Positions 1 through 47,520 of a DNA stretch of 64,000 bases are shown in pieces; the first letter of the stretch is position 1; every line of letters begins with the position of its first letter. This DNA is from Amblyornis subalaris (taxonomy: Eukaryota > Chordata > Aves > Passeriformes > Ptilonorhynchidae). Below the pieces are notes generated by a model. That model searched no databases and had not been told where the DNA came from. It was given only the letters and a program-made list of their open reading frames with translations. The DNA is taken from contig JACAXG010000080.1 of assembly GCA_018881555.1 (NCBI GenBank), positions 3,676,076 through 3,740,075 on the forward strand. The letters run 5' to 3'. The translations under genes and the position numbers were made by a program.

Positions 1-482
1 GTGTTGACTCATTCAGGCAAGTGATGATGAAAGGCATGGAGCTGGGTATGCTCCCAGCCCTGGACACTCTTGGATGCCAGTGGCCAATGCTGCCCCTGCC
101 AGGGACCCACACTCTTGCCTGCTGGCAGCACCCCTTGGACGCACCGGGCACCCACGCTACTGCAGTGGAGATGGATGAGCACTGGAGTTTGTTGTCCCAG
201 CCCCGTGTCCTTGTATGCACTGTGCTGATGGGCTCATGTGTCTTTTGGGATGGGCCCCTTTCCTGGGTACCCATGGGTGCCCAGGGGCTGCTCCAGCAGC
301 GGGATCTTCTCTGCACTGGTGGTGGAGCAGGTCCTACCACAGGAATGGGGAAGCAGCGATTCAGGGAAAGAGCCACTGTCCCCAGACGACCCTGGCACTG
401 TGCCTGCATCATTGCTGGGGCTGCCAGTCTGCCAAGCACAGGGTGCAGCGACCCCAGCCTGCTGCCCTGGTGTGTCTTGCAG

Positions 483-1150
483 GGAGAATCTTCCTGCAGA
501 TCCCACAGCTGCGTGAGCCCCTNGGACACAGCCTGGCATCCCATTGGGGAGCACCAGGAGTCCTGGCTTTGGGGACATGCACCCAACCCATCCTCAGGCA
601 GGGGAGCTGCTGCCTGCAGCATCGTGTACCTTGATGTCCGCAGCCATGTGGCCTCACAAGTACCCGAACCCCACCAGCTTTGGGAGTTGTCGACCCTGGG
701 ACCCCCCACCCCTACAACCACTCCCCACAGTCCAGGGACCTCCTGTGCACACCACTGTGGTGTCCTCCAGTGCCAGTGACTCCAGCCTAGGCACCCCCCA
801 AGATGGGGGCCCCAGAGCTCAGCTTTGGCCCCCATGCAGGTGCCCTCAGGCAGGGGTGCCCCCCCTCTGGACACCCTGGCACAGCGTTCATGAGCTGGGC
901 ATATGCCCTACCCACAGCATGAATGCTGACAGCCACTGGCGTCTCCAGGAATGCCCACTGTGCACTGGGACCCCCAGAGACCAAGGCACAGCGTGCACTC
1001 CCTGCCAGGACAGGACTCTCCAGCAGCCATTTGCTCTGTGGGGCTGGGCCAGGGAGAGACTGTACTGCTGAGCTCCCTGGGGCAATGCCATGGCTCAGCC
1101 GCTCCAGATACTCTGCACAGAAAATAAACCCACTGCCCCCTGCCCACATT
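483..1150 (+). other. Putative 3'-terminal exon of an unidentified upstream gene
   Basis: A good splice acceptor (pyrimidine-rich tract ending TTGCAG at 477-482) is followed by ~650 bp that ends in AATAAA at 1123-1128. This is the layout of a last exon on the + strand, upstream of PHKA1. Three frames stay open for long stretches because the DNA is GC-rich, with stops at about 634, 779 and 1071, and I cannot choose between them. None of the translations is one I recognise; they are rich in Pro, Ser and Thr. An ambiguous base (n) at about 523 adds doubt. It could equally be non-coding 3' UTR. This is an inference from signals only. Confidence 0.25.
1123..1128 (+). terminator. Poly(A) signal AATAAA upstream of PHKA1
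   Basis: A canonical AATAAA on the + strand, ~470 bp before the PHKA1 CpG island. It would terminate the transcript entering from the left edge of the window. A G/T-rich stretch follows at about 1190-1215. Confidence 0.4.
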
Positions 1151-1401
1151 CAGCACCTTCCTGCCCGTGCCCAGCTGTGCAGAAGCAGGTTACGTGGGTG
1201 AGAGGGCCACGTGTGCCCCAGGGTGGCACACGGCACCTGCGGGCTCCTGCCTCTCGCCCAACAGGTGCAAAGTCCGGCACAGCAGCCACTTGGCCCCCAC
1301 CTGCCCAAAGGGGTCCCCAGGACGAGGCGTGCTGGGGTCTCCAGGAGCCCACTGCGCCCACACGCTGCTGGTGCACCCGTGTGGGTGCACATCTGCACAC
1401 G

Positions 1402-1594
1402 TGTCTGTGTAGGCGCGTGTCCGCACGTCCGTGTGTCCATCTATGTGTCCGTGTGTCCGTCCCTGTATCCGTGTGTCTGTGTGTCTGTCCATGTATCCGT
1501 GTGTCCGTGCGTCCATGTGTCCGCCCCTGTATCCGTGTGTCCGTCCGTGTGTCCGTCCGTGTGTCCGTCCGTGTGTCCGTCCTTGTATCCGCGT
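1402..1594. repeat. GTGTCCGT-type octamer minisatellite
   Basis: About 190 bp of imperfect tandem repeats. The basic 8-mer GTGTCCGT is interspersed with variants such as GTGTCTGT and CTGTATCC. The cleanest run is at about 1530-1580. It is open in several frames on both strands, which explains the long low-complexity ORFs here; these are not genes. It directly abuts the PHKA1 CpG island. Confidence 0.85.
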
Positions 1595-1599
1595 GTCCC

Positions 1600-20406
<18,807 letters not shown>

Positions 20407-23172
20407 CTCTTGCAGCTGCTCACTGGGTTGCAGGTCCTGTGGGAAGGTTGTTTCATACAGCTTGTAAAGATGAACACTAGGTTAGTTTGCAGGCAGCCTG
20501 CATGGCCATCTCTCCTCCCAGCCCTGGCCTCTNGGTGGGTGAGCCCCTGTGAGGAAGTCCACAGGAGGCATGTGTCCTAAGCTAACCTGTGCCTGCCTGT
20601 GGCCTGTGGAGCAAGGGAAAGGCTGAGCTTTGAAGCCTNCTTGTGTTAGAAGTTTCTGTCTGCACGACTCCTCCTGAGCTATCACCCCCAGAGAGACCTC
20701 TGAGGGAGTTGGAAAGGGCTCGCCTGACCAGACCTCAGCACTTCAGTGCTCCCTGACCAGCTCACACTCTCCCTGCCTCCAGCAGGTTTGAAGTTTTTAA
20801 CCTCTTCTGTGCTGCTTTTTATTCTGAACCTGCAGGACTTATACTAGTGTAGGCTGGAGCTCTTGCTCTTCTGCTGCTGATGGAAAAGCTTTGCTAGAGG
20901 AGTAGGGGATGATGCCTGAGCCTTTTTCCCAGCACACCTAAAGTCAGTATGGTCCAGCCAGCCACAGCTGTGCTGCTTGGAAGCAGGCAGCCCATCATCC
21001 TCCCTGGGCTCCTGTGTGCGGAGCTGGGGAGGTTGTGGTAGCCAGGATCACAGTTATACCCAAGCTGCTAGGATGGGGCTTCTGGCTGGCTGGGACATGC
21101 CAGTGGCAGCCCCTCTGTGCCATCTACTCTGTCCCTGGCAGTGGTGCTAGTGGCCAAGTCACAGATTCCTGAGTTCTCTTGTGCTCTATGAAGCAGCTCT
21201 GAGCTGACTGCTTGGCGTTACCTGTGCAATCAGAACTGTGCTCTTAATGCTCATCTCTGGCCTCTGCCCCATCTCCCACAGCCTGGCACAGAGAGGGGTG
21301 GGGACACAGTGGATCCCTGCTCCAATATATCTGGCAGGTCAGGTGCACCTCCGGATGGTGCAGCTGGACTGATGAGGATCAGGCACACGTGCCACAAAGT
21401 GGTGGAGGAAGTGAGGTTCCCTGTTGGATCCCTGGTTCACCTCCCTAAGACTTCACATGTGCTCCAGTATACTCAGCACATGAGCAACAGGCCCAAGACC
21501 CTCACTGGCACCCTCTGACCTTGGAATGTCCCACAGCTTGTCACAGGCCAGCCTGATATCATCCATGTCCCCCTCCAAGACTGCTTTACAGCTGTCGGTG
21601 AGCCCTGCTAGCTCCGAGCAAAGACCCCCTTCCCCTTTGGGAAAGGTGGATCCCATCTAACACCAGCGTGCCTGGGGCCGTGCAGGCCGCCCCATTATCA
21701 AAAAATCTGAAATTGTGGCAGTGACACCAGCCACCAAACCATGTATTCGACAGACTGGGTCCATCTGTTCCAGTGTCACTGCCCACAACTGGAAGGACAG
21801 AGGAAAGAACCTGTGTTCCAGAATCCCTTGCCAACCATCCCCAGGGCCTGAAGTCTCTTGTGATTGCCCTTGGACTACACATTGCAGCTTCATTGCCCCC
21901 ATGTGGAAGAGCAGCAGTGGGTAACAGTCCAAGGCTGAACCAGACTGNGAAGTTTCTTAGTGCTGTGTTTAACCTGGGCCCCAGGGAGGCAGCAGACTTC
22001 TGTGGGAGGCATATTGGACCATCTNTGTGGCATATTGGACCTTCAGTAAGGAGTCACAACTCTCACCCATCTTTCTCGAGGAGGTGGGTGTGGTCTGGGG
22101 GGTATCACAGCCATGGAAACACCTCTGGTGTAGATGGACTAACATCCATGTCATCCACTGCCTNGCCTTCCACATGAGAGCTTCATACCTGCTGTACAGA
22201 GAGGTGGGGGGGGAGACAAGGTGGGCAAGGAGGAGGTTTGCCTCCACCCACTTCTTNCTTTAAGTTACTGCCTTTACCTAGCAAGGGAGAATACAGGATC
22301 CCCTTGAACCTCTGTATTTTGGGGTGGCTGTTCATGTCAGGGAGGGCAGAGCCTGGTTCCACCAGCCTCTCTTTCTCAGAGTCTTATGTGCCTTAACGTT
22401 TCTACATTCTCTCATAGCTCAGCCCCGAGGCTGGGCAGATCTTATCCCCTTGGCCACACTAAACACAGCTGTTCTTACCACTGCCATGGTTCCCGGTGAA
22501 AGGCTCTGGCACTCCCTNCTGGGTGTTTTCATGGGAGCTCTGGCTGGCTGGCCACATCCACTCTAGCAAGCACAGAGGATGTGGTTTGTGCCAGGTGGAT
22601 GTCACAGCCTGAGCTCCTTCTGAGGGGGCAATGGCCAGCAGCTGAACTTGCCTCTTGAGCTGGCAGGGTGACAGTGCCCGGGCCATGCGCCAACACCGCG
22701 CTCTGCCTATGCTGCCTGGGGTGCTCTCTGGGCTGGCTGTGTGTGGGTGCAGGGGTGGCTGCCAGGCAAAGATCAGCCACTCCACTGTGGATAGGGCTGG
22801 CTCCAGAGCCAGGTGTTTGCCTCTGTGTGTGCCTGTGTTTTCTGATGTCCAATTTGGTTTGGCCTCAAAGCCAGGTGGTCTCTTGGGGCAGCAGCTCTTC
22901 AGTACGTGTGGCTAATCCCTCCCCGTGTGACCCCTGCTCTGGCAGAGGAGCAGTGAAGTGCCCGAGCCCCTGCCCGGCGCCTGCCTCTGACACGAGGGGC
23001 GCGGTGGGAGCTGCCGGGGGTCAGCGGGGCTGGCCACCTCCTGAGGTGCGGCCCCTCGAGCAGGGCGAACGACCCGTGGCGGGGTGCGTGCAGGCCACAG
23101 GCTTTTTTTAATGACAGTTATTACATTTTTAGAGAATAAACACCTCCCGACCTGCGTGGGGGCCCTAATAAA
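20407..23172 (+). other. PHKA1 3' UTR / PHKA1-HDAC8 intergenic space
   Basis: 2.9 kb separates the PHKA1 stop from the HDAC8 start. The only canonical + strand poly(A) signals I find are AATAAA at 23135-23140 and 23167-23172, close to the HDAC8 start and inside its CpG island. If they belong to PHKA1 its 3' UTR is about 2.7 kb and includes an antisense CR1 relic. No convincing cellular gene was seen in between. Confidence 0.45.
21520..22250 (-). mobile_element. CR1-type retrotransposon ORF1 (esterase-like) remnant
   Basis: On the - strand, broken frames contain YPLLLFHMG, SSVLPVV, NTWFGGWCH and DGIHLSQRGRG, in that order. This matches the SGNH-type esterase ORF1 of avian CR1-like elements; the D-x-x-H near the end corresponds to the second catalytic pair. 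Frameshifts and n bases (about 21948, 22025, 22164, 22257) break it, so it is a dead copy. Family knowledge comes from CR1 literature; the exact subfamily is not determined. An endogenous-retrovirus origin is a less likely alternative. Confidence 0.6.
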
Positions 23173-23335
23173 AATGTCTCTAACACGACTGTGCAGCCTG
23201 TTTTTACGCGGCCGGGCTGGGGGAAGGATGGTGGCGGGGCGGGCCTACANTTCCCGACACGCCACGCGGCCGGAACTGCCCGTCCCGGCGCGCCCCGGGC
23301 CAGCGGCGCTGCCGGTGCCGGCCGTCCCGGCCCCG

Positions 23336-37631
<14,296 letters not shown>

Positions 37632-38124
37632 CAGAAAAGGAAGGCTCAGGTTTCCGCAAGAGCGTTTCCCNTGGGGAAGACAGCATATTTATGTGAGCAA
37701 CTGGTGAAATTTGTGGCTGCAGGGAAAATTTGGAAGAAATTACTCTTGGTTGGTTAACTTTTTTCTCTTTAAAGAAGAAAAGCTGCTGCATGCCACGAGC
37801 ACTGTGGCTCTCCTCAGGCAGGAGTGTGGGCCCTCCATCAACAGCCTTCCATTGCCAGCAGAGCCTCCCTTGCTCCTTTCTCTTTCCTTTTTTAACACCA
37901 CGGTTTGTTCTCACAACTAGTTTTAAATATTTTTTAAGAGAAGGGCTGCTCAGAGCTATGAGCCCTCCCCAGCTGGAGCCCAGCGCTGTGTTACCTTCCT
38001 GGCAGGGGCACAGCCTCAGAGCTGCCCACTCGGGAAGTGGAGCTGAGGGCCACCCTGGGGCACAGGTTGTGTCTCACCCACAGAAAGGCACAGCCATTGT
38101 GTTTTTAACTGGGAATTTTTTAAG

Positions 38125-38130
38125 AATAAA
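38125..38130 (+). terminator. HDAC8: HDAC8 poly(A) signal
   Basis: AATAAA about 500 bp after the HDAC8 stop codon, the first canonical signal. A second AATAAA lies at 38575-38580. Confidence 0.6.
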
Positions 38131-39937
38131 ATCTTTGAAATACTCCTCCAGCCCTTTCCTTTCTTCTTCCACCTACCCTGCCTTGCCAGTGCNCTTATCC
38201 ACAGCACNCCCCACTGCAGGGCCATGCATGAGCTCCTGAAATCCTACGCAGAGGGGCCAGACCCTGGGGANCCTCTCAAGAGTGTCAAGGGAGATGTGGG
38301 GCATTGTGGCAGCTCTTGTCCTGGGAGATCTTGGATGAACTTCCAGATGCCATGGTGCCCCATGAGAGCTGCCACGAGGTGTCTCAGCAAGGGAACAGGT
38401 ATACAGGTATCTGGGGCAGATCTCTCCCAGTGCCATGGGCCATGGAGCCTGGCCTCTGCTGCCTTGTCCCCTCATTCACCTGGCCCATGGAGTTTTCATT
38501 GTGCTGGGTTTTTTAAAGATGTCCAGTCACTGTGGNAAAGCATATTTCCTGTGGCTTTAATTAGATTATGCTGGAATAAATAGCAAGATGCAGGGGCTCC
38601 CAGCCTGGCCTTGGCTTTGTTTTGCTCTCTTTGTTTTTCACTGCTGATTGAAACAACAGGAAATCTGGCATGGAGGGAGTTCAGCAGGATGTGACTCCCA
38701 TGACTCCTGACTCCCTTCTCTGCTTCCATGTATGCCTGATCTGGTGTGGTGGGTGGTGTGGAGAGACCAGTCTTGTGTGGTGACCGCTGGCAGCAGGCTG
38801 GTCCTGCCACTGGCACAGCAAAGGATCGCAGTGCCCAGGGAAGGTGTCAGGCTTGGGGACTGTCCAGCCAGGGGAAAGTGAGGAATGAGAGAGCAGAGAA
38901 GCTGGCCAGCTGCCCCTTCTGACCCACCTCAAGGTCCTATGTGCTGTCCCCACAGCAGGCAGACTGCCCTGTGAGCTGTGGGAGGTGTTTCAGGAACACA
39001 GCTGGGAAAATAAACAATAGGAAACCTCACAAGTGTCAAGTATTGTGGTAATAAATGGGCCTTCAGTGACGTGCAGGGAGACCTGCACTTGGGAATGGGA
39101 CTGTAGATATGGCATCCTAAACTTGGCAAGTTGCCCACCCCCAGACAGCCGTGGAAACTGAGGCATGAGGTAAGGCACCCACTCTGCCATCCCCATCCNC
39201 ATTCCTGAAGGTGGAAAAACTGGAGCACAACTTGGTTCAAAGCAAGGAAAGTGCAAAAGGTGGGACAAAACCTCGGAGGATATCCCCAGTGCCACCACAA
39301 ACAGCCCTCACATCCAAATCCCTCCACCAGCTGCCTGAGGGCAATAGCCCACATCACCCTGGAAGCCCCACCACCACCTGAACCCCACTGTTGTCCCCCA
39401 CCCTGGANAGGTGTTACAAGTGTGTCCCAGCCTGGACAGGGGGAGGCAAGGGAGGGGTCCCAGTCTGAATGGGGGACCTGGGGATTTCCACCCAAGAGGC
39501 TGGTAGGGTGGTGGGAGAACGTATGGGGTTGCTGGTGTCCAAGCTGAATGGGGAAGTGGGGGAAGCTACGAGCCTGGAGGGAGTGACGTGGCGGGACCCA
39601 GCCAGAACGGGGAGGACACGGAGGGACCAGGCCGGGACACGCGGTCCAGGCGGGGACCGGTGAGGCAGGCAGTGCCGGCAAAGTCCCTGGGGCCGTCCCG
39701 CCCCGTCCATCCCTCCCTATCCGCCCCGGTCGTCCCCCGCCCAGCTTCGCTTCACCTTCCCCCGCGGCGCGGCCGCAGCGGGGCCGCTGTAAATCCGGGA
39801 GCGCAGGGAGCGGGGCCGCTCAGGCAAGCGCGTCTGTGGCCGTGGCGCCGCCCCAGTTCCCTCCCCGTCTGGGACCCCACCCGCCCGGGGCTGCCCGCAC
39901 CGCTCGGAGCGCTGCCGTGTCCCCGGAGACGCCGGAG
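38131..39937. other. HDAC8-CITED intergenic region
   Basis: No gene is recognised. A 250-codon open frame on the - strand (38929-39681) has no recognisable domains and overlaps a decayed tandem repeat, so I do not call it. The right part grades into the CITED CpG island from about 39,590. Confidence 0.5.
39405..39660. repeat. Decayed tandem repeat (~50-70 bp period)
   Basis: Repeated, diverged blocks recur: GTGTCCCAGCCTGGACAGGG, GGTCCCAGTCTGAATGGGG, GGTGTCCAAGCTGAATGGGG and GGGACCCAGCCAGAACGGGG. Spacing is irregular. This looks like an old minisatellite upstream of the CITED gene. Confidence 0.5.
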
Positions 39938-40560
39938 ATGAGCTGCGTGCACTCCCCTCGCCGGGGCACGAAGGACCTCAAGGTGGCGGCGAACCTGCGG
40001 TACCCCTCCCGGGCCGGGGAGGTGCCGGCTGGGGGACTCNGCCCGCCCCCACAGCCCTCGTGGCCGCGCAGGCGGGTCCCACCCTCCCGGACAGCTTGCG
40101 CCTGCAGAAGCTCCACATCCAGCATCGCGCCGCGGAGAGATCCCGGCGTCCCACGGAGCTCGGCTCGCTGCTCGCCTGGGGCCTGGGGACGCCGCCGCGG
40201 GGCGCGGGGAGCCACCCCCTCCGGGCCGCCGGTCCCGGCCTCATAGACTCGCACCCCATGGACGAGGTGCACAGGGCGCTAGTGCTGGACCTTGGCCTCG
40301 ATAAGGCGGACGAACTGCCCGAGCTCTGTCTCGGTCACCACGAGTTCGATTNCCCCAGCGGCCCTGCCGGCCGGCTACTGAGGGTGGAGGGCGGCTGGGG
40401 CCAGGGGTCCCATCTCACCCCACCGGCACCCCGCGATCCGTTGCCGCCGGCGCTGCGGGCCGAGCGCTCGGAGCCCAGCCGCGTGTGGGAAGGGGCGGGA
40501 GGAGGCGCTGGGGCCGCGCTGCCCGCCCCACAACGCTCAAGGCGTCGTGCTGGGCCCCAC
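39590..40560 (+). promoter_or_regulatory. CpG island covering the CITED gene
   Basis: Extremely GC- and CpG-rich DNA spans the upstream region and the whole CITED coding region. This composition is also a plausible source of the indel errors or ambiguous bases seen in the gene. Confidence 0.65.
39938..40381 (+). CDS. CITED1: CITED-family CBP/p300 transactivator (CITED1 position), frame interrupted
   Basis: Nuclear co-activator without a DNA-binding domain; its C-terminal CR2 binds the CH1 domain of CBP/p300. Segment 1 (39938-~40035) reads MSCVHSPRRGTKDLKVAANL then RYPSRAG, similar to the CITED1 N-terminal homology region. Segment 2 (from ~40042, a different frame) has LRLQKLHIQH, like the CITED1 LQLQKL block, then GLIDSHPMDE and DELPELCLGHHEFD, the CR2 signature. 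The usual Trp in ELPELWLG is Cys here. The frame must change once between about 40,030 and 40,060 and perhaps again after HEFD. A single n lies at each site (about 40040 and 40352), so sequence error is as likely as decay. If uncorrected, segment 2 runs on to 40587. With a second shift it would stop at 40379-40381, giving a normal short tail. Avian CITED3 is an alternative identity; the location between HDAC8 and RPS4X favours CITED1. Confidence 0.75.
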
Positions 40561-40769
40561 AGGCGGGAGTGTCAAGCTGCTGTATAATAAAATCTGGAAG
40601 GGATTTAGTTCCGTTGTTCCGCCGGCTGTGCCCCTTTCCTCGTCCATCTCGGCGAAGGACACTGCGGGAAGCGGCCCTGGGTGGAAGGAGGGTCTGCCCC
40701 CGCAACTCCAGTGCGTCCTCTCGGCTTATGGTGGCACCAGGGATGCCAGCTCGGCGGTGTTCCCGTCGT

Positions 40770-41140
40770 GTTGTTGGAAATGATAAAACTTTCCTAATAA
40801 CTTTTCTAATTAATTGTTTTAAGCAATCATAAACAGTGTAATTTTCCATTGTAGCCAAGCATTTAGCAAGGTTTGTCGTAAGCTGCTATTGTGGGAACAC
40901 AGGTTGAGAAAATTATTGAAACTTTAAGTTTTGCTAAACGAACTTTGATATGCTTCATTGGACAGAGTGTGGGAGAGAGATATATTGCTGAAACTGGACA
41001 CAAAGAATGCCTAATTTATAGACTACAAGGAGATTTTGCAGAACCCAGAGATAAAGAAAAAACTAACAGAGACAATTCAGCATTGTACCGCAACCCCGTC
41101 TTATCTGGGAAAAAGATAATAAAAAGATAATAAAAAGACT
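40770..41140 (+). mobile_element. LTR-like insertion between the CITED and RPS4X CpG islands
   Basis: An abrupt AT-rich block sits between two CpG islands. It contains TGTGGGAACACAGG near 40891, TGATATGCTTCATTGGACAG, GAGATATATTGCTG and a duplicated AAAAGATAAT motif near 41111-41130, then turns GC-rich again (CCGAGCGCCGTGTCCGGGAG). The TG start and the A-rich end followed by a GC-rich R/U5-like segment look like a songbird ERVK-type solo LTR. No coding remnant is present. Borders are approximate. Confidence 0.5.
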
Positions 41141-41341
41141 GAAAACCCCGAGCGCCGTGTCCGGGAGCGGAGTGTCCCCGTGGGGGCCGCGGGGAAGGGA
41201 CAGGCCCTCCCGAGCGCCCCGTCACCCCGCGGGAGGCCCTGGGCCTCCGGGCCGCCAGGGGGCGGCGCAGGTCGCTGCCGCCACGCCTTGTCCATCCGCG
41301 GCGGGCCGGAAGCGCCGACCCTTTCCCGGCGGAGCGCAGCC

Positions 41342-45452
<4,111 letters not shown>

Positions 45453-45491
45453 AGTCCAGCTCAGGGTGGCTCTGGCGCTGTCAGTGTATTA

Positions 45492-45497
45492 ATTAAA
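45492..45497 (+). terminator. RPS4X: RPS4X poly(A) signal ATTAAA
   Basis: ATTAAA about 40 bp after the stop codon. This gives the very short 3' UTR typical of ribosomal-protein genes. Confidence 0.75.
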
Positions 45498-46956
45498 CCA
45501 TTTCCTACATGACTGTGATTGGCTGGGGAGCATCCCGGGGCTAGGGGGGAGCCATGTTGCCAGTGCCAGGCCTCGCTCTTCAGAAGGTCCTGCTTCTCTG
45601 GGGAGACTCCCATCGATCTGACCAACTGCCACAGCCACATTGCAGAAGGGCAAGGGGGAAGGGTGGGAGAGCCTTCACACTGCTCCATCTCCGGGAAGGT
45701 GTTGGCATGAATGCTCCTGGATGTCACAGGATGTGCAGGAGGAGCAGGAGTCTGGGGTGAGCCAGCTGGGCTCTCCTGTAGCCAGTGGTACCAGATCAGC
45801 TTGAGGAGTTGCCCCAGCTGTGTTGGCTTCGAGGGTGCTGGCGCTCAGTGTCCCACGCTTGGCTGGCGGGCGTGCACTGGGGCGATCCCTCCTAGGCTGC
45901 TCTTCAGTGTCTTCTGTGGAGGTGGAGGTGCAATGGATCATGCTCACAGCTGGGACTAGGCGAGAGGAGAATGGGCTGCCAGGGATGCTGAGCACCAGCC
46001 TGGCAATGGGCTGTTGCTGGGGAGCCAAGGAGGCTGGGAGCCAAGGGGGCTGGGGACCAGCCGTGGCTGTGGGAATGGCCCTGGAGGCCAAGGTGGGCAG
46101 GTGTGACCAGAATGTCCAGGCACAAGGGCAGTCCCACAACTGGGCTGTGCCAGCAATGGTGCAGAAGGCACTGTAGGGAAGGGGAGGCTGTGCCTGGGCA
46201 CAGTGTTCAGGCTGGGGCCACCTGGTCCAGGTGGGTATGGGTGCTGGAGTAATGCCAGTGGAGGAGCTGGTGTCATGGAGGCACAGAAGAGCAGGAGGGC
46301 ACAACCTCTGCTCAGCCTGCGGAAGAGGAGCCCTGGGGCCTGTTGCACTCTGCCTGCCGGCATCAGCCCTGTGAACACCTGTCTGTTCCAAGATGGATGA
46401 GGCACAGATGTGCATGATTGGAAAATCTGCATCTTTCATTGTCTTCGTCAGGTGTCCATGGTGAAATATAGTCAAGCCTTATGAAGTGTCCACAGCCAAC
46501 TGTATTGTGACAATGTGATGTCCTCAGGAAAGCTGAGTGCCTGTGGCACTGCCCNTACTCCTATCTCTCGAGTGTCCCAGTGCTGCTCCCTCTGGATGCT
46601 GCACAGGCTCAGAGCAGCAGCATCTCCAGGGACTTTTCATGGTGCTGGCAGCAGGCACTGGTACTCTGGCTGTCCTGTGATGCACAGATCTGAGCAGTCA
46701 GAAAGCAAAACCCCGACATTTTCATGCACAAAGGCAAAAGCAAAAATTAATTTTTATGTTGTGGAAAAGCTCTGGAAAAGCTCCAGAAAACTGCGAAATT
46801 GAATATTTGGGAAAGTAAAAAAAAACCCGATTTTTATATTAGCAAAAAAACCACCAAAATGGCAACAAAACCAGCAATTGGGAAAATTTGGGGTGAAATG
46901 CTTGCAGTGTGGGCGTGGGCATCGCGATGGATTATCCAGTGTGGGTCAGCCAGAGT

Positions 46957-47012
46957 GAGTTGTCTCGTGGGGGTTATCCCGAATGAGTTGTCTGCCGAGC
47001 ATTATCCCGGGT
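46957..47012. repeat. 28-bp tandem duplication
   Basis: Two adjacent 28-bp units both start GAGTTGTCT and contain TTATCCCG (46957-46984 and 46985-47012). A third, more diverged unit (GGATTATCCAG) precedes them at about 46928. Confidence 0.75.
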
Positions 47013-47059
47013 GGATCTGATATGTCATCTCAGTGGGTTTCCCATGCATCTCCCCCGCT

Positions 47060-47520
47060 CCATCTGTGTCCTCTCCCAGCTCCTCGGCCGTGACCGCCCC
47101 ACTCTCCGCCCCCGCGGCGCCTCCGCCCGGGCCCGCGGCGCTTCCCGGGCCGGGACCCCGCCGGGCCGCACTCGCGGCCGCCACCTGCTGGTCAGGGGCT
47201 GGTACTGCAGCCAAGAAAGCCGCGCGTGCGCGCTGACCAACACACGGCGCTCTCCCTGCTGCCACCCGCTGGCCAGAATGCCGAACTGCAGGTAAACCCA
47301 CAGGTAGACCCACGGGTAAACCCGCGTGTGCACGGCGGCGCTGGGGCTGGCGCTGCGGGACGGGCACTGCGGGGCTGCGGGCGGAGCCGCCTCCCGGTAA
47401 GGACGCGCCGCTGCCGTCCCACGGGCACGGTGTCGGCGGCGCTCGGAGTGCAAAGCGCAGAACTGAGGCGCTGGTGCCGCCGGAGAGGTGTTGCCGCCAC
47501 TGCCCCGCAGCGTTTTAAGT
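47060..47520. promoter_or_regulatory. Orphan CpG island
   Basis: A CpG-dense block including GCGGCGCC and GCGCGTGCGCGC runs. It lies ~1.6 kb downstream of RPS4X and ~1.3 kb upstream of the RBM11-like start codon, which has its own smaller GC-rich promoter. No recognisable coding exon lies in it. It may be a promoter of an unannotated transcript or of a lost gene. Open frames on both strands are composition-driven. Confidence 0.45.
47291..47326. repeat. Three tandem 12-bp units
   Basis: The units are GGTAAACCCACA, GGTAGACCCACG and GGTAAACCCGCG. They lie inside the orphan CpG island and are probably young. Confidence 0.85.

Noticed and set aside
1402..1594. Possible CRISPR-like array
   Set aside because: Short contiguous 8-bp units without spacers in a vertebrate genome; a minisatellite.
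38929..39681. 250-codon - strand frame
   Set aside because: No recognisable domain, Pro/Ser/Cys-rich composition, overlaps a decayed tandem repeat and contains n bases.
40415..40858. 147-codon - strand frame after the CITED gene
   Set aside because: Runs from the CpG island into the LTR-like block; no similarity recognised.
45675..46475. 266-codon - strand frame downstream of RPS4X
   Set aside because: No domain, composition-driven, mirrored by open frames on the other strand; not ERCC6L or PIN4.
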